NCBI GenBank assembly: GCA_016937995.1
Contig: JAFGVM010000083.1
Span: 1 to 35,007 of the forward strand
Direction: 5' to 3'
DNA length: 35,007 bases
From: Candidatus Delongbacteria bacterium
GTDB lineage: Bacteria; UBA4055
The notes under the pieces are model-generated. The model did not search any database, was not told the origin of the DNA, and saw only the letters and a program-made list of their open reading frames with translations. The first letter of the stretch is position 1. Each line of letters begins with the position of its first letter. Of the stretch, positions 24,084 to 31,045 are shown piece by piece. The position numbers and the translations under genes were made by a program.

Positions 24084-25205
24084 ATGGAGAAAACTGAAAA
24101 TACAATTGAAGAACAAAATATAGAATCATCCACTTTTGCCTGTACTAATTGCGGTGCTGATCTAAAGTATAAGCCCGGAACAGTTCATCTTAAATGTGAA
24201 TACTGCGGGACAGAGAATGAAATACCTCAGCTGGAAGTTGATATTAAAGAACTCGATTTTTATTCTTACCTTGAAAATAATTCTTCAAAAGAAGCTCATA
24301 TCTCTGTGCATGTTGTTAAATGTGAAAGTTGTGGAGCTTCATCAACTCTAGATCCGAATGTAACCTCAGCATCATGTCCATACTGCAACACTACTTTGAT
24401 CACAGAGTCAGCATACGATGAAAGTATTCTTCAGCCAAAATCAATGTTACCTTTCAAGATAGAAAAAAAAGATGCTTTAAAAGAATTTTCTACATGGGTG
24501 AAAAAATTATGGTTCGCCCCCAATGATCTGAAAAAAGCTGCTTTGAACTTCGATCATTTCAAAGGAATTTATATCCCTTACTGGACTTACGATTCTGATA
24601 CGAATTCCTACTATACCGGACAGAGAGGTATTTATTACTATGTTACAGAAACATATACAACTACCGAGAATGGAAAAAGTTTAACTAAGACAAGGCAAAA
24701 AAGAAAGACACGATGGTATCCTGTAAGCGGTCATGTAAAAAGATTCTTTGATGATGTTCTTACTGTTGCATCAAGATCTTTACCGGAAAAATATATCTAT
24801 GCACTTGAACCGTGGGACCTTGAAAACCTGGTACCATTCGATAAAAAATATCTAAGCGGTTTTATTACTGAAAAATATCAGATAGATCTGAAAGAAGGAT
24901 TTGATATTGCTAAAAAGATCATGGATGGAACTATTAGGTCGGATGTCAGACAGGATATTGGCGGAAATGAGCAGAGAATATTCCAGGTAAGTACGAGTTA
25001 TAATGATATAACCTTTAAGCATATTCTTTTGCCTGTATATGTAAGTGCGTATGCATACAAGAACAAACTGTTCAGATTCTTTGTAAATGCCAGAACAGGA
25101 GAGGTTCAGGGTGAAAGACCTGTAAGCTGGTTAAAAATTACTTTTGCAGCATTAGTGGTAATAGCAATAGTTGCAACAATATTTTATTTAAAAAATAAGC
25201 AGTAA
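24084..25205 (+). CDS. Double zinc-ribbon protein with C-terminal membrane anchor (YdjG-like)
   Basis: A 373-residue protein. Two zinc ribbons are explicit: C20-x2-C23...C38-x2-C41 and C80-x2-C83...C98-x2-C101. A large conserved domain follows, including FKGIYIPYWTYDSDTNSYYTGQRG (about 165-190) and LLPVYVSAYAYKNKLFRFFVNARTGEVQGERPVSW (about 315-350). One transmembrane helix lies at about 350-369 (ITFAALVVIAIVATIFYL), followed by a short basic tail. It resembles proteins often labelled 'TFIIB-type zinc ribbon' or mis-labelled 'primosomal protein N-prime' that accompany SPFH/YdjI-like proteins. It starts 3 bases after the SPFH gene, so the pair is an operon. A role in membrane-stress sensing is inferred from the Bacillus ydjFGHI system. 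Confidence 0.85.
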   Translation: MEKTENTIEEQNIESSTFACTNCGADLKYKPGTVHLKCEYCGTENEIPQLEVDIKELDFYSYLENNSSKEAHISVHVVKCESCGASSTLDPNVTSASCPYCNTTLITESAYDESILQPKSMLPFKIEKKDALKEFSTWVKKLWFAPNDLKKAALNFDHFKGIYIPYWTYDSDTNSYYTGQRGIYYYVTETYTTTENGKSLTKTRQKRKTRWYPVSGHVKRFFDDVLTVASRSLPEKYIYALEPWDLENLVPFDKKYLSGFITEKYQIDLKEGFDIAKKIMDGTIRSDVRQDIGGNEQRIFQVSTSYNDITFKHILLPVYVSAYAYKNKLFRFFVNARTGEVQGERPVSWLKITFAALVVIAIVATIFYLKNKQ

Positions 25206-25213
25206 GATGTTTT

Positions 25214-25250
25214 ACAGACAGGGTGGATTTTGTATATCTGCTCTGTTTGT
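25214..25250 (+). terminator. Possible hairpin terminator after the zinc-ribbon gene
   Basis: ACAGACAGGGTGGA pairs with TCTGCTCTGTTTGT to form a stem of about 14 pairs including several G-U, with a 9-base loop, starting 9 bases after the stop codon. No proper U-run follows, so termination is uncertain. Confidence 0.4.
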
Positions 25251-25271
25251 GTTTCATAAGTATTATTCCAC

Positions 25272-25300
25272 TTGACATTACAATTTAACATAAGTATATT
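25272..25300 (+). promoter_or_regulatory. Strong sigma-70-like promoter with a long leader before nnrE/D
   Basis: TTGACA (25272-25277), a 17-base spacer and TATATT (25295-25300), a near-consensus match. The next gene starts at 25468, so the leader would be about 160 bases. The leader contains GTGGAA...TTCCAC (25342 to about 25375), a 6-bp stem around a large AT-rich loop. I do not recognise a riboswitch class in it. Confidence 0.6.
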
Positions 25301-25467
25301 GCACCGTAACATTTTTTAATTCTTTTGAAATAATTTTTACGTGTGGAAGCAATTTTAATGGTTTTATAATTCCACTTTGTTTCAGTAATTAAAATTTAAA
25401 GGTTCGAAAAGCTGTAATATTAAACACTACATTGATTTATTTTTAATAATTTTCTAAGGAAATTTCT

Positions 25468-27018
25468 ATGAAAAAGCTTGTTACTGCCGAGATCATGAGG
25501 CAATTGGACAAAATGGTCATTGAAGAACATGGTATAAAAAGTTTCACATTGATGGAAAATGCCGCACAAAAATTCTTTGATAAAATGATCGAATATGAAG
25601 AAAATGTCAAAGGTAAAAAGATCACTGTTGTATGCGGAAAAGGAAATAATGGCGGTGATGGACTTCTTATAGCTCAGCACTTGAAAAATGCCGGAGCAGA
25701 TATTGATGTATTTATTCTTGCAAAGAAAACAGAAATCTCCTCAGATTCAAAAAAAGCTTTAACTCAATTGGCAAAAGTATATAAAAAATCTGTTTTCGTT
25801 GAAAAAATTGAAGATTTTGAATTATCCGAACCTGAATTGATCGTCGATGCAATATTTGGAACAGGATTTAATTCAAACCCTGAAGGTATTTTTTACGATA
25901 TCATAAAACAAATTAATGAATCAGAAGCTATAGTATATTCTGTTGACACTCCGTCAGGATTACATGGAACGACCGGTAATATTGAAGATATTGCTGTGAA
26001 GGCAAACCGAACTATCACAATGGCTTACGGGAAAGTAGGACTATATGTAAATGACGGTTATATCTATAGTGGAGATGTTGACGTGGTCGATATTGGTTTT
26101 CCAGCCATAATTGATGAGGAGATCCAGGATACCAGAATGCTTACAGAGGAAATTGATGCTACAGGCAGTTTTAAGAAAAGAGAATTGACCGTTGATAAAA
26201 AGGATTTTGGAAAAGTATTCAACTTCTCCGGATCGTTATCAATGCCGGGTGCGGCTGTCCTTTCATCCACTGCAGCATTAAGGTCCGGAACAGGTTTGCT
26301 AAAACTCGGAATTCCAATGAACATTTCTGCTTCAGTATCAACTCTTTTTCCCGAGATAATGTCAATACCATTAGGTTACGCACAACCAGGATTCACTTCC
26401 ATAAATGCAGAGAAAGAAGTTCTGAAGGGATACAAGTGGTGCGATGCATGTCTCACAGGACCTGGATTATCCGTTCATCCTGAAACAAAAAAAGTTGTAA
26501 AAAAACTGATCCAGAAATCAAACGGTAAACCATTGGTACTAGATGCTGATGCTTTGAACATTATGGCAGAACAAATTGAACTGTTTGAGAAAATGGGTCC
26601 CAACGTCGTACTTACACCTCATAACAGTGAAATGGCAAGAATGTTAAATACCAGTAAAGAATTATTTTTACTCGAAAGAATTGAGATCGTAAGCCAAAAA
26701 GCAATTGACTGGAATTGTTATATAGTACTGAAAGGAACTCCAACTTTAATCGCTTTTCCCGACGGAAGAATGTATACACATATTAATAAAAATCCTGCTA
26801 TGGCCGTTGGTGGTATCGGAGATACTCTTTCAGGTATAATTATCAGTCTGCTTGGTCAGAATATTCCAATGGAGAAAGCAATAATAACTTCTCTTTATAT
26901 CCACAGTATCGCTGGTAGATTTGCAACAGAAAAATACGGGGAAGTTAGTATGTTACCATCTGATCTGATCAATGAGATACCAAATGCCATAAAGTACATC
27001 CGATCATTGGAAAAATAA
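25468..27018 (+). CDS. nnrD: Bifunctional NAD(P)HX epimerase / NAD(P)HX dehydratase
   Basis: Repairs hydrated NAD(P)H. The N-terminal YjeF epimerase domain (NnrE, about 1-215) has FTLMENAAQKF, VVCGKGNNGGDGLLIAQHLKNAG, DAIFGTGFNSNPEG and SVDTPSGLHGTTG. The C-terminal ribokinase-like dehydratase domain (NnrD, about 225-510) has CLTGPGLSVHPET, LVLDADALNIMAEQ, VVLTPHNSEMARML, IVLKGTPTLIAFPDG and the catalytic NPAMAVGGIGDTLSGIIISLLGQ. At 516 residues it is the standard fused form. The leader is AT-rich with AAGGAAA before the ATG. A strong upstream promoter and a clear downstream terminator suggest a monocistronic unit. Confidence 0.95.
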   Translation: MKKLVTAEIMRQLDKMVIEEHGIKSFTLMENAAQKFFDKMIEYEENVKGKKITVVCGKGNNGGDGLLIAQHLKNAGADIDVFILAKKTEISSDSKKALTQLAKVYKKSVFVEKIEDFELSEPELIVDAIFGTGFNSNPEGIFYDIIKQINESEAIVYSVDTPSGLHGTTGNIEDIAVKANRTITMAYGKVGLYVNDGYIYSGDVDVVDIGFPAIIDEEIQDTRMLTEEIDATGSFKKRELTVDKKDFGKVFNFSGSLSMPGAAVLSSTAALRSGTGLLKLGIPMNISASVSTLFPEIMSIPLGYAQPGFTSINAEKEVLKGYKWCDACLTGPGLSVHPETKKVVKKLIQKSNGKPLVLDADALNIMAEQIELFEKMGPNVVLTPHNSEMARMLNTSKELFLLERIEIVSQKAIDWNCYIVLKGTPTLIAFPDGRMYTHINKNPAMAVGGIGDTLSGIIISLLGQNIPMEKAIITSLYIHSIAGRFATEKYGEVSMLPSDLINEIPNAIKYIRSLEK

Positions 27019-27049
27019 TAAGTTATTTGCATAAATATTCAAACACAAA

Positions 27050-27075
27050 GGCAGATCGTTGATCTGTCTTTTTTA
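27050..27075 (+). terminator. Rho-independent terminator after the NAD(P)HX repair gene
   Basis: GGCAGATC, loop GTT, then GATCTGTC make an 8-bp stem with one G-U pair. Six T residues follow, then ATT. It lies 31 bases downstream of the stop codon. Confidence 0.92.
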
Positions 27076-27088
27076 TTAAGAATTTAGC

Positions 27089-27117
27089 TTGGATATAACA
27101 TTCGTCTAAATTATATT
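27089..27117 (+). promoter_or_regulatory. Candidate promoter for the rel gene
   Basis: TTGGAT (27089-27094) and TATATT (27112-27117) with a 17-base spacer, about 40 bases upstream of the ATG and just downstream of the preceding terminator. Confidence 0.55.
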
Positions 27118-27157
27118 ATACCGAACAGAAAAATTCCTTCAATTTGGAGTAATATAA

Positions 27158-29290
27158 ATGCCATCCAGATATACAATCCAGATAGACAATATCATTAAGA
27201 GACTACAAGAGAACGGTAGTAACGTAAATGAGGATCTTATCAGAAAAGCATATGAGTTCGCTTTTGAAGCTCATAAAAATGTTTTTAGACGCAGTGGAAA
27301 ACCATACATAGAACATCCTGTGATGGTATCTGAGATATTATCAGAACTGAATGTGGATGATATTACTATTGCTGCTGCATTATTGCATGACGTTGTCGAG
27401 GATACAGATATCTCCGGGCTTGAAATAAGAGAGAATTTTGGTGAAACTATTTATCAGATAGTAGACGGAGTTACAAAGATCGATGAGATAAATTTTGGTA
27501 CTCTGGAAGAGAAACAGGCGGAGAACTTTAGAAAATTGATCATCTCGATGATCAAAGATATCAGGGTAATTATAATAAAGTTTGCAGACAGACTTCATAA
27601 CATGCGCACTATAAAATTCATGAGCGTGGAGAAGCAGAAAAAAATAGCAAAAGAAACTTTAGAGATCTACGCACCGCTTGCTTACAGACTTGGTATGTAT
27701 AAAATAAAAAGTGAACTGGAAGACCTGTCATTTGAACTTCTTGAACCTGAAAATTTCAAGATGATAAAAAATAAGATTGAACTATCCTATGATAAGATGG
27801 AATCTGTTATCAATAAGATACAACCATTAATAATTTCAAAACTAAGCAGTCAGAATATTGAGTCAACAGTGAATGGAAGGATCAAACATTTTTATTCAAT
27901 ATTCAAAAAGCTCAAGACAAGAAAAAGCAGCTTCGAAGAGATCATGGATATTATCGCGATCAGGATAATTATTCCAAAAGAGGAGGATTGCTATAAAGTA
28001 CTGAGTATAGTACATGAAATGTTCTCCCCGGTCCATAAGATGTTCCATGATTATATTGCAGCTCCAAAAGAGAACGGATATCAGTCACTTCACACTAAAG
28101 TTATATTTGAAAATAAGATCATAGAGATACAGATCAGATCTACTAAAATGCATGAAATCGCCGAATGCGGTCTGGCAGCACACTGGAAATATAAACGTAC
28201 TGATATGGAAAATGATCATCATGCACTAGATAAATACATTATCAGACTTAGAGGAATACTTCAGGAAAGCTTTGAGTCAAAAGATCCTAAAGAATTCCTG
28301 GAAGAATTGAAGATCAATCTGATCTCAGGAGAGATATTTGTATTTACACCAAAAAAAGATCTTATAACGCTCCCGGTGGGATCTACCCCAGTTGATTTTG
28401 CATACAAGATCCATGAAAATATCGGAAATCACTGTATCGCTGCAAAAGTTTCTGGACAGATCATTCCGCTGTATACCCCATTGGAAAATGGGAATGTTGT
28501 TGAAATAATAACTTCCAATAAGTTCACTCCAACATACAACTGGTTAAAATTCGCTAAAAGCCCCCGTGCAAGAACATCAATTAAACACTTCCTTAAAAAG
28601 ATCGAGTTCAATAAAACTTTAAAACTGGGAAGAGAGACTTTTTATAATGAACTGGAGAAGTACAAGATCAAACCTGATCGTGATATAATCAGACAAACTT
28701 CTTCTGCTTTTGGCTATAAAACTATTGAAGAATTTTATAACTCAATAGGTAATGGAGTTATCAAACCTATACATTTTATGAGAAAAATAAGCAGTTTTAA
28801 GAAAGAGGGTATGTTTGAAAAACTTATTCATAAAATAAGGTTGAAGTCCAGGGATAAGAGAGAAATTTTCAATACTTCTGTCGAAAATGCAAAAATGATA
28901 AATGCTGACTGCTGTCATCCTCTACCCGGGGATTCTATAGTGGGCGAGATAGTTGATGAGATGATAATAATCCATATTGCGAACTGTTCAAAGATCGGTG
29001 CTGTTGAACCGCAAAATTTGATCAATATCAATTGGGAAACAGAGAAATATGAAAATTATGATGTTAAATTCAAGGTCGCAGCGGAAGATAGACAACAGCT
29101 GTTACTTGATATGATCAAAGCACTCAATTCCCTGAATATTAATTTATCCCACCTTGTCATAAAAGTTGAAGATTCTATCGCTGTTGCGGAATTTATTGCA
29201 AAAGTAAAAAACCTTAATCATTTTATTAAACTCAGAAAAAAACTTCTTGGTATAAAAAGTGTTCTAAGCGTAGAAAGATTTCTCGAGTAA
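27158..29290 (+). CDS. rel: RelA/SpoT-family (p)ppGpp synthetase/hydrolase
   Basis: A 710-residue long RSH protein. Hydrolase HD residues H53, H77-D78, E81-D82 (HDVVED) and D144 are present, in the same numbering as the Streptococcus Rel enzyme. Synthetase residues R241, Y308 (NGYQSLHT) and E323 (IEIQIR) are also present, so it should be bifunctional. The synthetase specificity motif, usually RFKD in bifunctional enzymes, reads M295-F296-H297-D298. A TGS domain follows (EIFVFTPKKDLITLPVGSTPVDFAYKIHE), then a Cys-Cys zinc-finger-like segment (NADCCHPLPGDSIVGEI) and a C-terminal ACT domain (VKFKVAAEDRQQLLLDMIKAL). It sets alarmone levels during starvation. It appears monocistronic and converges on the WYL gene with 10 bases between stops. 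Confidence 0.95.
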   Translation: MPSRYTIQIDNIIKRLQENGSNVNEDLIRKAYEFAFEAHKNVFRRSGKPYIEHPVMVSEILSELNVDDITIAAALLHDVVEDTDISGLEIRENFGETIYQIVDGVTKIDEINFGTLEEKQAENFRKLIISMIKDIRVIIIKFADRLHNMRTIKFMSVEKQKKIAKETLEIYAPLAYRLGMYKIKSELEDLSFELLEPENFKMIKNKIELSYDKMESVINKIQPLIISKLSSQNIESTVNGRIKHFYSIFKKLKTRKSSFEEIMDIIAIRIIIPKEEDCYKVLSIVHEMFSPVHKMFHDYIAAPKENGYQSLHTKVIFENKIIEIQIRSTKMHEIAECGLAAHWKYKRTDMENDHHALDKYIIRLRGILQESFESKDPKEFLEELKINLISGEIFVFTPKKDLITLPVGSTPVDFAYKIHENIGNHCIAAKVSGQIIPLYTPLENGNVVEIITSNKFTPTYNWLKFAKSPRARTSIKHFLKKIEFNKTLKLGRETFYNELEKYKIKPDRDIIRQTSSAFGYKTIEEFYNSIGNGVIKPIHFMRKISSFKKEGMFEKLIHKIRLKSRDKREIFNTSVENAKMINADCCHPLPGDSIVGEIVDEMIIIHIANCSKIGAVEPQNLININWETEKYENYDVKFKVAAEDRQQLLLDMIKALNSLNINLSHLVIKVEDSIAVAEFIAKVKNLNHFIKLRKKLLGIKSVLSVERFLE

Positions 29291-29300
29291 CTGAAATCAA

Positions 29301-30362
29301 TTAATCCTTGATCATTTTGTACATTTTCTTAATTTGTTCTTTCCATTCTTCTCTAAGAGTAGCAGGTGAAAGAATCTCAGCATAACTACCATACCTCAAA
29401 ACCCTTCCGATCAATTCTCCTGAAGCTTTAACTGGATAAGGCAGCTCAAACTGGGTATAAGCACCTTTGTTTTTGTCTGTCGAAACAGTAGTTTTCTGTT
29501 TTTCAAACCAGAGAATTTCACTCATACTTTTATTTACCGGATCGTAAAATCTTATAGTTGCAGTTTCAGTTTTACTGCTCATTATAATTCCGAAAGAATC
29601 TGAGTAGGATAATTTTTCGTATTTCTTTACTACGTATGGATACGATGTTTTAAAAATGTTACTGATCTGGGACAGATTGAACATTCTAGCTTTACTGGAT
29701 TTTATAGATTCAGAACTCTCAATAACTATTCCTATCAAATACCACTTGGCTGTGTAATGTATTAGCTTTATAGGTTCAAACAAAAGATCTTTGTTATTAT
29801 AAGTGAACTTAACGAGCATTTCATTTTCGAATGAATGGATGATAGTGTTTATCATGTTACCGAATTTTAATTTCTGCTCTATCTTGTAATGTTCAGACAT
29901 ATGATACTCTATCTTCTCTGAGATCTCCTTATCCTTATCAGAAAGTACACTTTCCATTATCCTCAAAATAGGTTGATAATCTGTAACTGTTTTACTTTGT
30001 GTTTTAGAATTTATCGGAGGAAAATAGAATTCACTGTTGATCATACTTTTAACAAAGCTGTAGAAAAACAATATGTCATTATGAGTATAAAGTTCATTAT
30101 AGAATTCATTGAACTTATCAAATAAAGTTTCCTCGATCATATTTTTTTCACGATCTTTGTCGATCTTGTAAAGATGATCTTTCCTGTCGTAAAATAACGG
30201 GATATTAAATAATTCCTCAAGATCCTTTAATGATCTTTTAAAAGAACTCTCGCTGATCTCTCCGATGAAACTGTCCATAATTTCATTCTTGGACAATTTA
30301 CCTTTTGAAATAAGAGTATTCAGCATTAAAGCAATTCTACCCAGGTTTTTTTTATCGGTCAT
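29301..30362 (-). CDS. WYL-domain transcriptional regulator
   Basis: A 353-residue protein. The N-terminal ~75 residues look like a winged helix-turn-helix (RIALMLNTLISKGKLSKNEIMDSF...SESSFKRSLKDLEELFNIPLFYDRKDHLYKID). The WYL domain is at about 175-265 (LVKFTYNNKDLLFEPIKLIHYTAKWYLIGIVIE), where KWYLIGI is the namesake motif. A WCX-like C-terminal extension has ELPYPVKASGELIGRVLRYGSYAEILSPATLREEWKEQI. WYL proteins respond to nucleic-acid or nucleotide ligands and control defence, DNA-damage and phage genes. No defence cluster is adjacent here. The ATG has GAGGG upstream. Confidence 0.88.
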   Translation of the reverse strand: MTDKKNLGRIALMLNTLISKGKLSKNEIMDSFIGEISESSFKRSLKDLEELFNIPLFYDRKDHLYKIDKDREKNMIEETLFDKFNEFYNELYTHNDILFFYSFVKSMINSEFYFPPINSKTQSKTVTDYQPILRIMESVLSDKDKEISEKIEYHMSEHYKIEQKLKFGNMINTIIHSFENEMLVKFTYNNKDLLFEPIKLIHYTAKWYLIGIVIESSESIKSSKARMFNLSQISNIFKTSYPYVVKKYEKLSYSDSFGIIMSSKTETATIRFYDPVNKSMSEILWFEKQKTTVSTDKNKGAYTQFELPYPVKASGELIGRVLRYGSYAEILSPATLREEWKEQIKKMYKMIKD

Positions 30363-30418
30363 TTTACCCTCTTAAATGTTATAGGCAAAACTTATAGTAT
30401 TTTGTGAAGTTTTTCAAT

Positions 30419-30444
30419 AAAAAAAGGCCGATAAAAATCGGCCT
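30419..30444 (-). terminator. Rho-independent terminator of the bamA-skp unit
   Basis: Minus-strand AGGCCGAT, loop TTTT, then ATCGGCCT form a perfect 8-bp stem. A T-run (plus-strand A residues 30419-30425) follows. It sits 23 bases downstream of the OmpH/Skp stop codon. Confidence 0.94.
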
Positions 30445-30467
30445 ATATAACTAAAGAAAATTTAGTA

Positions 30468-30971
30468 CTACTTGTTAAGCTCTTTTAATATTTCATCTGT
30501 TATTTCATACTCCGGTTTTGCAAATAATAAAGTTCCTGTATTAGCATCAAACACATAATCATATTTACCTTTTTCAGAAACAGATTTGATCACTTCGTTA
30601 ATCTTATCAATTATAGGTTGCATCAAAGTCTGGTTCTTTTTGTAAAATTCACCTGTTTGACCCCAGGTCATCTCTTTAAACTGCTGATACTCCATTAACT
30701 TCTTTTGACCTTCCTGCATTTTTTCATTTTTCTTCTCTTCAGATATCATAACTGACATATTCTTGAATTCATCTTCAAGTTTTTTGATTTCCTGTTCCAT
30801 TTGCATTGCTTTGTTTTCCTGCTCCTTATTCCATTTACCAAGCTCTTCTTTAGCTTTCTTTGCTTCAGAGTATTCTGCTAATACTTTGTCAGAATTGATG
30901 TAAGCAAATTTCATCTCTGCGAACATAGCGATCGAAATGATCAGAATGAAAAATGTTATTAGTCTTTTCAT
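30468..30971 (-). CDS. skp: OmpH/Skp-family periplasmic chaperone
   Basis: A 167-residue protein with a signal peptide (MKRLITFFILIISIAMFAEM). The short strand KFAYINSDKVLAEYSEAKKAKEEL typical of OmpH follows, then long charged helices (about 45-115) that form the tentacle coiled coil, and a closing strand region (KGKYDYVFDANTGTLLFA). Skp trimers hold unfolded outer-membrane proteins for delivery to BamA. It lies directly downstream of bamA (66-base gap), the conserved order, and a terminator follows. The gap between the two is largely a heptad repeat array. Confidence 0.92.
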   Translation of the reverse strand: MKRLITFFILIISIAMFAEMKFAYINSDKVLAEYSEAKKAKEELGKWNKEQENKAMQMEQEIKKLEDEFKNMSVMISEEKKNEKMQEGQKKLMEYQQFKEMTWGQTGEFYKKNQTLMQPIIDKINEVIKSVSEKGKYDYVFDANTGTLLFAKPEYEITDEILKELNK

Positions 30972-31003
30972 TATCCTTCTCCTGTCTATTTAAATTTATC
31001 TTT

Positions 31004-31045
31004 CGTAACTTCTAACTTCTGATTTCTAAATTCTGAATTATAAAT
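31004..31045. repeat. Degenerate heptad array through the bamA stop codon
   Basis: Six consecutive units on the + strand: CGTAACT, TCTAACT, TCTGATT, TCTAAAT, TCTGAAT, TATAAAT. The bamA stop codon (31038-31040 on the minus strand) and its last codon lie inside the array, which fills most of the bamA-skp gap. This is the clearest of the degenerate arrays. Confidence 0.82.

Noticed and set aside
27158-29290. Possible loss of hydrolase function in the Rel protein
   Set aside because: H53, H77-D78, E81-D82 and D144 are all present, so the hydrolase site looks intact.
29301-30362. WYL regulator as a marker of a phage-defence island
   Set aside because: Neighbours are rel and skp/bamA; no defence effector, nuclease or mobile-element gene is nearby.
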